25,239 bases of DNA from an uncultured Muribaculaceae bacterium (GCA_910586565.1 CAJUIT010000026.1:1-25239), one strand, 5' to 3'. Positions 14,418 through 22,529 are shown, counted from the first letter of the stretch. Program-made: numbers and translations. The notes: a model not told the origin generated them from the letters alone.

Positions 14418-17360
14418 TCAATGGTTAAGACGCTCGTCGATCATGCGGAAAATATCGGGCTCTGTGCCGGGGTAGTTGTCGCGGAGCGAGCGCAGATATT
14501 CATCGGCCTCGAAGGTGTCACCTTTGCGGCGCAGAAGGTCGCTGAGCAGGATGAAGCCGCGGGCGAGCCAGTAGTCGTGGGGCGGGTTGGCGTCGATGAG
14601 TTTGTTGACTGCATCAAGCGCTTTGGCATCCTGCTTTTTGTCGGCATAGTAAGATGCGAGGTTGAACGCGCTCTTTGTTCCGTAAAGGTCGTCGATGTCG
14701 CCGGCAAGTTCTTCCCAGATAGCCACGGCTTCATCACCGCGCGAGAGGTCGGCCAAAGCAAGTGCCTTGGTGAAGGCCACCTCTTTCTTGCCTGAGGCTC
14801 CCATTGCCGACGATTCGAGTAGAATGTCGGCGGTGGCAAGTGCCTTTTCGTTATCGCCGAGGTCGCGGCTCACTCTCATGATGCCCATGCGGGCGGCGTT
14901 GACGGCATTTGCATCCGATGCCCTCTGCTCAAGAGCGGTGTAGGCTTCCAATGCCTCGGGGGAATTTCCGAGGCGGTAGGCGGCCTCGGCCTTGATGGCG
15001 AGGGCCTCGACAGCCTGGTGGGAATCGGGATATTTTTCAATGAGTTCCGAAGCCAATGCCACAGCGTCGGCATCGCGCCCCGACTCGGCGGCTTTCTCAG
15101 CCGCGGTGAGCGACAAGGCGGCGAGTTCGGCGGTTTCGGGTTTCGGTGCATTCTCAACACTGTTGATAAACGCCACGTAAGCCCCCACCTGACCGGCATC
15201 GGCATAGAGTTGCTTGAGGTCGTCGGAGGCCACACGGGCTTCGTCGGACGACGGATAGTTCTCGATTACCTTCTTGTAGTGTTCGATTGCGCGGCTGCGG
15301 TTGCCCGAATTGAGATAGGTGATTGCCAGCAGCAGTTCACCCTGACGTCCCTGCGCTGTGGCGGGATAGCGCCCGGCAAGGGTGGTGTAGGTTTCGATGG
15401 CGCGGTCGGTGCGGCCGAGCTCTCCGTAGCTCTCTCCCATCTCAAGCAATGCCGAGGGCACGAGTGCCGACGAAGGGTAGGATGCTATCATGTCGGAGAG
15501 TGTGGCGATTTTCCCTTCGTGGTCACGCTGCAATCCCTGCATCAAACCCAGCTGATAGGTGGGATAGTCGGCCGATGCCGGGTGAAGCTCGGCGGCCTTG
15601 CGGTAGTCGGCGGCGGCTCCGGCAAAGTCGGAGGTGTAGTAGCGCGAATCGGCTATGCGGTTACGTGCGTCGGCAAGCATCCGCGGGTCGGTGGCGCCCG
15701 ACGTTGCCGCGAGATATTTGTTGAAATCGGCGATGGCATCGGGGAAGTCCTTCAGAGCAAAACGGGCATAACCGAGGTCATACCACGCCACAGCCTGATT
15801 GGATTTCGACGCCGAGGGATTGCGCAGATAGGAGTTGTAGGCTTTCACGGCGCCTTTGTAGTCGCCGAGTGCATAGTCACATTCCCCCTCCCACAATGTG
15901 GCCTCCGCGGCAATGGAGGCATCGCAGCCAGTCATAGTGGCAGCCTCATGCAGATAGGCGAGCGCTTCGCGGGGCGAACCGGCTTGCAAACGGCGTGTGC
16001 CCAGAGTGTAGAGCACTTTCTGCTTTGCGGCGAGCACGGCTTTCGACGGATGCTTGATTTTGTTGATAGCTGCCAGCGCGGCGGGATAGTTGTTGTCGGT
16101 CATGTAACCCGACACCACATAGTCGGCCACTTCGGGAGCCATGCGCGAATCGGGATAGCGGGTAAGGAACTCCTCAAACAAGCCCACCGAACTGCCGAAA
16201 GGCACTTTCCCACCCGACGAGCGCGCCACAGCGAGATTGTAGAGCGCCATCTCCTGCACGGCGGGGTCGTGGTTCATGCGGCAGGCTTTGTCAAGTGCCA
16301 TAGATGCCGCGGTGAAGTTGTCGAGTTTGATGTAGCTCTGACCGATGTAGAGATAGGCGCTCTGCCCCATTGCATTGTCGAGGGGTGTAACGGGAGTGAG
16401 TCGCTCTATGGCCTGCTGATAGCGCCCTGCGTTATAGTCGTCGACACCGAGAATGTAGAGTGCCGAGGGTTGAGGCGAATCGGTTGAGGCCACATATTCG
16501 CGAAGATAGGGAAGCGCTTCGCTGGTGTTGCCTGTCTGAAACAGCGACTCACCGGCAATGCGCTGTGCCTCGGCTTTGAATGCGGGGTCGGTATCGCGCG
16601 ATGCGAGGAGCGCTTTTGCCTCACCGGCGGCGCTCTTATAGTCGGCATGCATGAAGTCAATCTGCGCCAGATAGTAGTCGGCCATGACGGTGGGCATGCC
16701 GTTGCGCGGCAGGTTGCGCATCAGTCGGGCTGCAGTGGAGTAATCACCTTTCACGTAGGCGATATATCCCTGATAGAATTTGGCATCGGCTGCGTAGCCA
16801 CGGCTGTTTTCGAGCCGGCTGTAAATTGCCGATGCTTTGTTGTAGTCGGCAAGTTTGAGCAGGCAATAAGCCTCGCGGTAGGCTGCGGCATCGGCCTCCG
16901 CCCCGTCGAGTGAGTTCTCGCCGAGGGCACGGTAGGCTTTAAGCGCCTGCGCGTAGTCGCCGCGGTCATAATATATGTCGGCCACCGCCATCAATGCGCG
17001 TTCACGCCATGCCGAAGCGGGATAATCGCTTAGAAATGCCTCTACCATCGGCATGGCATCCACACCGGGAAGTGCCATTGCCGCCAAGGCTTTCTCCAAG
17101 CGTGCTTTCTCGGCCTGATTGGCTGTGGGAAACTGTCGCAGGGCTTCCTTGAGCTGATCGATGGTGCCACGCGGATTGCCGTCGTTGGTCATCGCAGCTC
17201 CTCGCGACAGATAGCCCGGGGCGGCCGGGCTGTTGATGTGCGACTGCGCCGCTACGGGGGCGGCATTCTCGCCATGCAGCGGCATGCACGTTCCGCCGAG
17301 GCATAGCATTCCGGCGGCTAAGCCTGCCCGGGTCGCTATTTTTATCTTTTTGTTCATCAC
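14418..17360 (-). CDS. Large periplasmic TPR protein
   Basis: 980 residues. The signal peptide (about 1-30, MMNKKIKIATRAGLAAGMLCLGG) has a Cys in the core but not a clear lipobox. Nearly the whole remainder consists of tetratricopeptide repeats with the usual small/aromatic pattern (for example ADIYYDRGDYAQALKAY, WYDLGYARFALKDFPDAIAD and GESYGELGRTDRAIETY). The C-terminus has FLDxDEYLRSL-like repeats and ends DMFRMIDERLNH-like. The frequent YP..A.A units resemble the YbgF/CpoB and BamD group of TPR proteins. It is likely a scaffold for envelope or surface assembly together with the barrel protein encoded 29 bp downstream. A perfect -7 promoter element precedes it. Confidence 0.85.
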   Translation of the reverse strand: MMNKKIKIATRAGLAAGMLCLGGTCMPLHGENAAPVAAQSHINSPAAPGYLSRGAAMTNDGNPRGTIDQLKEALRQFPTANQAEKARLEKALAAMALPGVDAMPMVEAFLSDYPASAWRERALMAVADIYYDRGDYAQALKAYRALGENSLDGAEADAAAYREAYCLLKLADYNKASAIYSRLENSRGYAADAKFYQGYIAYVKGDYSTAARLMRNLPRNGMPTVMADYYLAQIDFMHADYKSAAGEAKALLASRDTDPAFKAEAQRIAGESLFQTGNTSEALPYLREYVASTDSPQPSALYILGVDDYNAGRYQQAIERLTPVTPLDNAMGQSAYLYIGQSYIKLDNFTAASMALDKACRMNHDPAVQEMALYNLAVARSSGGKVPFGSSVGLFEEFLTRYPDSRMAPEVADYVVSGYMTDNNYPAALAAINKIKHPSKAVLAAKQKVLYTLGTRRLQAGSPREALAYLHEAATMTGCDASIAAEATLWEGECDYALGDYKGAVKAYNSYLRNPSASKSNQAVAWYDLGYARFALKDFPDAIADFNKYLAATSGATDPRMLADARNRIADSRYYTSDFAGAAADYRKAAELHPASADYPTYQLGLMQGLQRDHEGKIATLSDMIASYPSSALVPSALLEMGESYGELGRTDRAIETYTTLAGRYPATAQGRQGELLLAITYLNSGNRSRAIEHYKKVIENYPSSDEARVASDDLKQLYADAGQVGAYVAFINSVENAPKPETAELAALSLTAAEKAAESGRDADAVALASELIEKYPDSHQAVEALAIKAEAAYRLGNSPEALEAYTALEQRASDANAVNAARMGIMRVSRDLGDNEKALATADILLESSAMGASGKKEVAFTKALALADLSRGDEAVAIWEELAGDIDDLYGTKSAFNLASYYADKKQDAKALDAVNKLIDANPPHDYWLARGFILLSDLLRRKGDTFEADEYLRSLRDNYPGTEPDIFRMIDERLNH

Positions 17361-17398
17361 TTGCTCAGGTTTGAATCATTGTTCCCCCTCATTCTCTG

Positions 17399-17406
17399 CA
17401 AAGTTA
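17399..17406 (-). promoter_or_regulatory. Promoter -7 element for the TPR/barrel operon
   Basis: On the minus strand, TAACTTTG matches TAnnTTTG exactly, 39-46 bp before the ATG at 17360. No clear TTTG -33 partner is visible at the usual distance. Confidence 0.5.
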
Positions 17407-17540
17407 AGAAATTACACCGACTTTCGGGCGAATTTGGCGCACTGCTTGTTCAAAACCGCACAAGTTAGTCGCTCTTCCATGTGACAGGCTCCGCTGAGGC
17501 AGCGAACTTTTCACGTCGAACAGGTGTTTTATATGCAGAA

Positions 17541-17561
17541 GCGGGCAAAATATGCGCCCGC
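17541..17561 (+). promoter_or_regulatory. Inverted repeat in the rubrerythrin leader
   Basis: GCGGGC (17541-17546) and GCCCGC (17556-17561) are separated by 9 nt, about 40 bp before the rubrerythrin ATG. It could be a regulator site or an RNA hairpin controlling this stress gene. No T-tract follows. The rest of the 17361-17600 spacer holds only the divergent promoter region. Confidence 0.35.
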
Positions 17562-17600
17562 ATGACAACCGCATATTAACGATTAAAACTATTTTACACA

Positions 17601-18185
17601 ATGGATAAGAAAAGCATAAAAGGCACACGCACCGAACAGAATCTTCTCAAATCATTTGCAGGCGAATCGCAGGCCCGTGGCCGTTACACCATTTTCGCCG
17701 AAGTGGCTCGTGAAGAGGGCTATCAGCAGATTGCCGATATTTTCATGGAAACAGCCGAACAGGAATTTGCCCACGCAAAGAACTTCTTCTCCTACCTCGA
17801 TGAAGGTATGCTCGAAATTACCGCCGCTTACCCCGCGGGCCCCGTTGGCGACACCGCCCGCAACCTGAAGGAAGCCGCTATGGGTGAACATGAAGAGTGG
17901 GCCGAACTCTATTCAGAATTCTCGAAAGTGGCTCGCGAGGAAGGCTTCACCGCCATCGCCAATCTGTTTGCCAACATCGCGATTGTTGAGCAGAGCCATG
18001 AGGCACGCTACCTCAAACTGCTTGCCCGCCTGGAAAACGGCGAAGTGTTCTCCGACCCCGACGCCAACACTCAGTGGCAGTGCCGCTACTGCGGTTACAT
18101 CCACACCGGCAAGACTGCGCCCAAAACATGCCCCGTTTGCCGCAAACCGCAGGCCTACTTCCAGCGCCGTCAGGAAAACTATTGA
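17601..18185 (+). CDS. rbr: Rubrerythrin
   Basis: 194 residues, the usual length. It is a cytoplasmic non-haem iron peroxidase that reduces hydrogen peroxide in anaerobes. The four-helix diiron domain carries ligands E22 (GESQARGRY), E55 and H58 (EFAH), a Glu in HEEW (about 97-99), and E130 and H133 (EQSHEARY). The C-terminal rubredoxin domain has C161-RY-C164 and C177-PV-C180. All metal ligands are present. Codon use is strongly biased, consistent with high expression. It stands alone, divergent from the TPR operon, and ends in the hairpin of repeat copy B. Confidence 0.95.
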   Translation: MDKKSIKGTRTEQNLLKSFAGESQARGRYTIFAEVAREEGYQQIADIFMETAEQEFAHAKNFFSYLDEGMLEITAAYPAGPVGDTARNLKEAAMGEHEEWAELYSEFSKVAREEGFTAIANLFANIAIVEQSHEARYLKLLARLENGEVFSDPDANTQWQCRYCGYIHTGKTAPKTCPVCRKPQAYFQRRQENY

Positions 18186-18250
18186 TTCTCAACCGAGTGA
18201 CCCTTTCAACACAGGTCAACGATTATTCTTACTTCATCAAACAAAAGCAG

Positions 18251-18281
18251 GGCGGTGTGTCAAAATTCATGACACACCGCC
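18251..18281. terminator. Terminator hairpin after rubrerythrin
   Basis: GGCGGTGTGTCA (18251-18262) pairs with TGACACACCGCC (18270-18281) around a 7-nt loop, followed by TTGTTTT. Stem and loop length are nearly identical to the hairpin at 10916-10952. It forms one end of repeat copy B. Confidence 0.85.
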
Positions 18282-18428
18282 TTGTTTTAATCCGGATGGA
18301 AAGGGTGCTGTCAGAATGGTTTGGATGGTAGGAGCTTGTGGGTGAGGCCGATGAGAGCGTACTATAGTACGTGACCGAGACCGAATCCCACAAGCAACGA
18401 CCCATACGAGCCATTACGACACACCCTC
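18251..18428 (-). repeat. Structured intergenic repeat, full copy B (inverted relative to copy A)
   Basis: This is the reverse-complement counterpart of 10775-10949. The near-palindromic part is centred at 18364.5: AGGGTG/CACCCT (18302/18427), AATGG/CCATT (18315/18415), GCTTGTGGG/CCCACAAGC (18334-18342/18387-18395) and the 14-bp palindrome CGTACTATAGTACG (18358-18371). The GGTGTGTCA hairpin is attached on the left. It lies between convergent rubrerythrin and GNAT genes and contains no open reading frame of note. Confidence 0.8.
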
Positions 18429-18454
18429 TTTTAATATATAGGGGAATGGCTGCG

Positions 18455-18982
18455 CTATTTGCGAAGCACATAGAAGAGCTGCCCATCGCGCCCGACCTCT
18501 GCTCCATCCTGCGAATGATGAAAGGTGAATCCGCATTTTTCAGCAACCCGCTGCGATTGCCGGTTAAGGGCAAAGCAATTTATCCACAGCGCATCTAACA
18601 GGTCGGCACCGAAATAATGCTTGGCCAACGCAGCCACCGCTTCGGGAACAAGTCCTTGGCCCCAGAATTCCACCCCAATCCAATAGCCGATTTCTGCTTC
18701 TCGGGTTCCGATTTCTACCACATGAACATCAACAGCCGGAACGAGTCCGCAACATCCCACCACCTCTCCGGTGGCTTTCAGCTCCAGGGCATAGATGTCG
18801 GGAGCGGAAAAATAGTTGGTTATCACTTCACGGCTCATCTCCACCGACTCATGCGGCGGCCACCCGGCAGCATTACCCACGTTAGGATTGGAGGCATGGC
18901 GAAACAGCGCTTCGGCATCGCTCTCGCGCCACGGCCTGAGCCGAAGTCGGGCGGTCTCTATGGTCTCAGATTCTTTTTTCAT
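18455..18982 (-). CDS. GNAT-family N-acetyltransferase (RimJ/RimL type)
   Basis: 175 residues, the typical length for the Acetyltransf_3 group. The start (ETARLRLRPWRESDAEALFRHASNPNV) is characteristic of ribosomal-protein-acetyltransferase-like enzymes. Strand 4 and the acetyl-CoA loop are seen in EIGYWIGVEFWGQGLVPEA (Q/R-x-x-G-x-G/A motif as WGQGL), and a later NRQSQRVAEKCGF segment matches the conserved Asn/Ser helix of the family. It transfers acetyl from acetyl-CoA to an amino group; substrate is unknown. A TAAATTTG promoter element lies upstream. It converges on rubrerythrin with repeat copy B between them. Confidence 0.88.
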   Translation of the reverse strand: MKKESETIETARLRLRPWRESDAEALFRHASNPNVGNAAGWPPHESVEMSREVITNYFSAPDIYALELKATGEVVGCCGLVPAVDVHVVEIGTREAEIGYWIGVEFWGQGLVPEAVAALAKHYFGADLLDALWINCFALNRQSQRVAEKCGFTFHHSQDGAEVGRDGQLFYVLRK

Positions 18983-19009
18983 ACATTGGCATCGCGCTTT
19001 AAGTCAATA

Positions 19010-19017
19010 CAAATTTA
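19010..19017 (-). promoter_or_regulatory. Promoter -7 element for the GNAT gene
   Basis: TAAATTTG on the minus strand matches TAnnTTTG exactly, about 28-35 bp before the ATG at 18982. Confidence 0.5.
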
Positions 19018-19049
19018 AGCATCATCCCCAACATAACGTCTGTTTTTTG

Positions 19050-19057
19050 TATATTTG
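19050..19057 (+). promoter_or_regulatory. Promoter -7 element for the ATPase/HNH pair
   Basis: TATATTTG matches TAnnTTTG exactly, 47-54 bp before the ATG at 19104. It is back to back with the divergent GNAT promoter element. The -33 region is not clear. Confidence 0.5.
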
Positions 19058-19103
19058 TTGATAATAACCGCGATTTGCGACACTTAACCCTTCCTCCGAT
19101 TAT

Positions 19104-21113
19104 ATGCTCAATATGACAACCGACCTCAAACAGCGCATTTTCTCATTGATTGTTCGTGAGCGTTACTTCCAACGGCTCATTGAGAACGGTCGGTTCATGC
19201 CACTTGTCGACAAAACGTGGCCCATAAGCGAGCTCCCACCAACAAGCGACTCCGAACGTTTCACCGACATTGGCGAGGAACTCAACGAGAGAATCAAGGC
19301 TAACGACCCGCTGAACTTTGAGAAGATTTTCTCGGAGCATCTCAAATTGATGAATCTCTCCGACGAACGTTTTGTTGTGTTCCTGATTGACGTTCTTAAC
19401 GGATGCGAAATAAGCGGAAATCTCCCGGTTGCTATCCTCGAACTGAGCCAATTGCTCGGCGCGGGAGGGTGCGAGCTTAAATTTGAGAGCAACGATGGCG
19501 GAGTGTATGTGTTTGACTACTCTCTGACCACCGATTTCCTCAATGATGTTCAACCGAATTCCATTCCGTTCTACGTGACATCGGCGCTCGGAAACGAACG
19601 GAGCGACCGACGGAGCAGCCATGCGGCTCCGCCTGAATTTCCCGCGTTTGTGCTTGTGCACAATCCGGGGTGGAACGACTACAGCTGCTATTCGTGGTTC
19701 TCGCTATTCTACTATCCCAATGAGGAGGACTGGACCCTTATTGGCAACGTGAAAATAATCTGCCGCGGGGAGGACGACACGTTTTCCGTTATCAGCAAGC
19801 AGTTTCTCTCCCTGCCGGCATCATTCTGCTCGCTCGGAATGGATAATTCCTACTATAAATTCCTATTCGACCGGTTCGGCTCCAACGCCTGGAGTGTGGT
19901 GAAAGCTTTGCGCGATGCGGCGTGCTTCTCCGAAATCGAGGAAGATTTTGCCAACGATTTCAATTTCAAACACTCACTGTGCCGCGAAAACTCCTCGGAG
20001 CGTGCGTTGCGCGAGGGACGATTCATCCTCGCCGGCCACGACATGCGGCAATGCTACACCTTCAAATTCCTCTATAAACCCGACTACGGCAAATCCGATG
20101 ATGACCCGGTTGAAATTCCGTTCAACTTCAAATATAACTGCCGCCCGTTTGAACGCATAATCGGTCTTATCGGGGAGAATGGTGTGGGCAAAACCTGTCT
20201 GCTGCGGGCTGTCACCAACAGCATCGCAGCATCCGACCGCAACGCTTTCGCCGGCTTGATTCCCTTCTACAGCAAGATTATAGTTGTGTCATATTCCCCC
20301 TTCGACAACTTCGCCAAGCCCGATGAGCATGCAACGTTCCGCTACAGCTACTGCGGCCTGATGAAAAATGAGCATGAGCTCTACACTCCGCACGAACGAA
20401 TCGGCCATCTCACCGCCCATCTCGCCCTCATTGCCCGGCGCAACCTGGCGGAGGATTTCATCAATCTACTCGAAATCATTCTGGAACCGGCCCACATCGA
20501 ATTAATAGAGAAATGCTTGAACCGGAGGAAAGATATTGAACGAGGGAACACCCGGAAAGAGAAGAAATGGGAAGAACTAACAGGAAAAGCCCTAAATTCA
20601 ATCTGCGGCATCATGAGCTCGGGGCAGCTCAACTACCTCCTCACCACCGCCGCCGTCGTGGCCAACATCCGCTACGACGCACTGCTGATGTTCGACGAAC
20701 CCGAACAACACCTCCACCCAAATGCCATCACACGGTTGATAAACGGCATATCTTCGCTTCTTGAAAAATTCAAATCCTACGCCATCATCGCCACTCATTC
20801 CCCACTGATTGTGAGGGAGCTGGTGTCGGAAAACGTCTACATCCTCACCCGCGACGACACCGTGCTTTCAGTGGCAAAAATCCCCATTGAATGCTTCGGC
20901 GAGGATATCGCCACCCTCAACGACGTGATATTCGGAAACCGCGACCAGGAAAAACGGTTTGAGGAATTCATCGACCGATTTGTTAGAAACGGCAAATCCT
21001 ACACCGACATCCTGAAGATGATTGAGACCGACAACATCCCCCTCGGACTCAACGCCAAACTTATGATTAAACGCCTGCTGCAACGCTACGAAAATGAGAA
21101 AACTCACGCCTGA
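19104..21113 (+). CDS. Septu-like ATPase (PtuA-like) with long N-terminal extension
   Basis: 669 residues; the start is the ATG at 19104, with 19113 also possible. The C-terminal half is an ABC/SMC-like ATPase: Walker A GENGVGKT (357-364), signature-like SSGQL (505-509), Walker B LLMFDEPEQHLHP with D531 and E532, and the switch His565 in ATHSPL. About 350 residues precede Walker A, containing a helical first part (ERFVVFLIDVLNG ... ELSQLLGAGG, somewhat like AbiJ N-terminal domains) and a middle part with FVLVHNPGWND and IGNVKIICRG. The overlapping downstream gene is an HNH nuclease, the PtuA-PtuB layout of Septu anti-phage systems. Presumably the ATPase senses infection and controls the nuclease. 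Assignment to a Septu subtype is inference. Confidence 0.8.
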   Translation: MLNMTTDLKQRIFSLIVRERYFQRLIENGRFMPLVDKTWPISELPPTSDSERFTDIGEELNERIKANDPLNFEKIFSEHLKLMNLSDERFVVFLIDVLNGCEISGNLPVAILELSQLLGAGGCELKFESNDGGVYVFDYSLTTDFLNDVQPNSIPFYVTSALGNERSDRRSSHAAPPEFPAFVLVHNPGWNDYSCYSWFSLFYYPNEEDWTLIGNVKIICRGEDDTFSVISKQFLSLPASFCSLGMDNSYYKFLFDRFGSNAWSVVKALRDAACFSEIEEDFANDFNFKHSLCRENSSERALREGRFILAGHDMRQCYTFKFLYKPDYGKSDDDPVEIPFNFKYNCRPFERIIGLIGENGVGKTCLLRAVTNSIAASDRNAFAGLIPFYSKIIVVSYSPFDNFAKPDEHATFRYSYCGLMKNEHELYTPHERIGHLTAHLALIARRNLAEDFINLLEIILEPAHIELIEKCLNRRKDIERGNTRKEKKWEELTGKALNSICGIMSSGQLNYLLTTAAVVANIRYDALLMFDEPEQHLHPNAITRLINGISSLLEKFKSYAIIATHSPLIVRELVSENVYILTRDDTVLSVAKIPIECFGEDIATLNDVIFGNRDQEKRFEEFIDRFVRNGKSYTDILKMIETDNIPLGLNAKLMIKRLLQRYENEKTHA

Positions 21114-21963
21114 CAACACCGACGCAATCAAATTTATAACAGCCGTTATCGACTCAAAACGGCCGCGCAAAGACCCCGGCTACAAATCACGTTGCCACAC
21201 CCTGCTGGCCACAGCACGCCCAGACATCTCAGCCTTCAACCATGCCTTCAACGCCAACGCGCTGGAGAACCTCGCCGCATGCCCGACCCACGGCACAGCA
21301 TGCGACGACTTTCAAAAACTCTACTCCTACAACTCCACCCCCTTCCGCAAACTGCGCGAAAGCATAATCTGCAGCGACCACAACCGCCGCAACAACCTCT
21401 GCCCGCTCTGCGAAATCAACCAGGTGAGCACATTCGACCATTTTCTGCCAAAAGCCGAATTTCCCGCCTATGTGGCACACCCGCGCAACCTCGTGCCATG
21501 CTGCACCACATGCAACGACCACAAAAGCCAATGCTGGCACACCACCGGCAACCGTGAGGTGTGGAACGCCTACCTCGACCCACTCCCCGCCCAACAATAC
21601 CTCCATTGCACCATCTCCATCGAGGACGGCCTCCCCCAAGCCACATTCAGCATCAGCCGCGGCAGCATCCCCGCCAACACCTTCGCCCTGATTGAACGCA
21701 CCTTCACGCGCTTGCACCTCCTCGACCACTACAGCGAAGCTGCCAACGCCTCAATCGCCACCTTCACACGCAACGCCCTCGCCCACATCCGCCACACACC
21801 CGCCACACACTCCACCGCCGGCTCCAACCACTTCAACCAAGCCATAGACACCCTCCTTTCAATAACCCGCGAGTCAGCCATCCCCAACAATTGGGAAAGC
21901 ACCCTTCACATCGCCCTCCTCACCTCACCCCTATACCTCACCTACCTCCGCACCCAATCCTAA
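21094..21963 (+). CDS. HNH endonuclease (PtuB-like), partner of the ATPase
   Basis: 289 residues, overlapping the ATPase gene by 20 bp, so the two are translationally coupled. The HNH core is intact: C103-PL-C106, the D115-H116 pair with following LPK, N132 in HPRNLVP, and C137-TT-C140 with NDHK. Together these give a zinc-bound beta-beta-alpha-metal nuclease centre. The N-terminal 90 residues are helical. The C-terminal part after about 190 is a helical region with very Thr, Ala and His rich sequence. It is expected to cleave DNA or RNA when the ATPase is triggered. The 3' half is unusually C-rich and G-poor, unlike the genes to the left. Confidence 0.82.
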   Translation: MRKLTPDNTDAIKFITAVIDSKRPRKDPGYKSRCHTLLATARPDISAFNHAFNANALENLAACPTHGTACDDFQKLYSYNSTPFRKLRESIICSDHNRRNNLCPLCEINQVSTFDHFLPKAEFPAYVAHPRNLVPCCTTCNDHKSQCWHTTGNREVWNAYLDPLPAQQYLHCTISIEDGLPQATFSISRGSIPANTFALIERTFTRLHLLDHYSEAANASIATFTRNALAHIRHTPATHSTAGSNHFNQAIDTLLSITRESAIPNNWESTLHIALLTSPLYLTYLRTQS

Positions 21964-22247
21964 TTTCCACCACCCGCCACGAATCACCCCTCCCCTCCCG
22001 CCTCCGCTAAACACCCTTCACACACCCCTAACGCAACACCCTCATAACCCGGATACAGCACAACCTCAACTCAACCCCACCCCTGAAACAATCATGTCGC
22101 AGCACTAACTCAACCCACGCTCAAGGTGAACCCAAACACCACCCTGCCCCAACCCTAATGCAACCTTAATGCAACCTTAAAGTAGCCTTAAACTACCCCC
22201 TAACCACCCCTAAATTTCAACTTTTTCTAAAAAAATTTCCAAAACCC
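21964..22247. other. C-rich, G-poor spacer without genes
   Basis: About 350 bp separate the HNH stop from the tRNA. The plus strand is dominated by C and A with few G (runs such as CACCCCTCCCCTCCCGCC). No open reading frame of substance is seen on either strand. The only structure I see is the 11-bp tandem repeat at 22150-22193 and then the tRNA promoter. Confidence 0.7.
22150..22193. repeat. 11-bp tandem repeat, four units
   Basis: Units are CAACCCTAATG, CAACCTTAATG, CAACCTTAAAG and TAGCCTTAAAC, head to tail with no spacer; a partial fifth may follow. The 11-bp period would place each unit on the same face of the helix. The repeat lies about 55-100 bp upstream of the -33 element of the tRNA-Phe promoter. 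Confidence 0.7.
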
Positions 22248-22278
22248 TTTGTCAATTCAAAAATACTTCCTACCTTTG
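22248..22278 (+). promoter_or_regulatory. Promoter of tRNA-Phe
   Basis: TTTG (22248-22251), a 19-bp spacer and TACCTTTG (22271-22278) are a complete match to the Bacteroidales housekeeping promoter. Transcription should start about 30-35 bp before the mature tRNA. Confidence 0.85.
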
Positions 22279-22317
22279 CAACGCTGAAACGGAGAACCCC
22301 TCCGCCCTGCAACCAAA

Positions 22318-22390
22318 GGTGCCATAGCTCAGTTGGTAGAGCAAAGGACTGAAAATCCTTGTGTCCCCGGTTCGATTCCTGGTGGCACCA
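22318..22390 (+). tRNA. tRNA-Phe (anticodon GAA)
   Basis: 73 nt. The acceptor stem GGTGCCA (22318-22324) pairs with TGGCACC (22383-22389). The D-loop is seen in AGCTCAGTTGGTAGAGC, the anticodon loop in ACTGAAAAT, and the T-loop in GGTTCGATTCC. The discriminator base is A and the next bases are CAG, so the CCA end is not encoded, as is usual in Bacteroidales. Confidence 0.95.
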
Positions 22391-22393
22391 CAG

Positions 22394-22430
22394 AAGACCG
22401 CTAATTCTCAATGAGTTAGCGGTCTTTCTT
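22394..22430 (+). terminator. Terminator of tRNA-Phe
   Basis: AAGACCGCTAA (22394-22404) and TTAGCGGTCTT (22416-22426) form a perfect 11-bp stem with an 11-nt loop, followed by a T-rich TCTTTC. Confidence 0.85.
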
Positions 22431-22519
22431 TCACTCATACCCCTCCAAGTCACCACTCCCACCGTAAATTGTTGAAGTATTGATGGTTATGCGTGTTGCG
22501 GTGTGCGCATATCTATTGT

Positions 22520-22527
22520 TACATTTG
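22520..22527 (+). promoter_or_regulatory. Promoter for the inositol-monophosphatase operon
   Basis: TACATTTG matches TAnnTTTG exactly, with a TTG-containing -33 element about 19-20 bp upstream. The expected transcript begins near 22533, giving a leader of about 100 nt before the ATG at 22633. Confidence 0.6.
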
Positions 22528-22529
22528 CA

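Noticed and set aside
15018..16487. Plus-strand open frame of 489 codons
   Set aside because: It is antisense to the TPR gene, whose minus-strand reading has a signal peptide and clear repeats. The plus frame is rich in Gly, Val, Arg and Cys, typical of a mirror of codon bias.
21229..21729. Minus-strand frame of 166 codons inside the HNH gene
   Set aside because: Val/Ala/Gly-rich mirror of the C-rich plus strand; the HNH motif on the plus strand is decisive.
22150..22193. Possible CRISPR array
   Set aside because: Units are 11 bp with no spacers; no CRISPR-type repeat or cas gene is present in the window.
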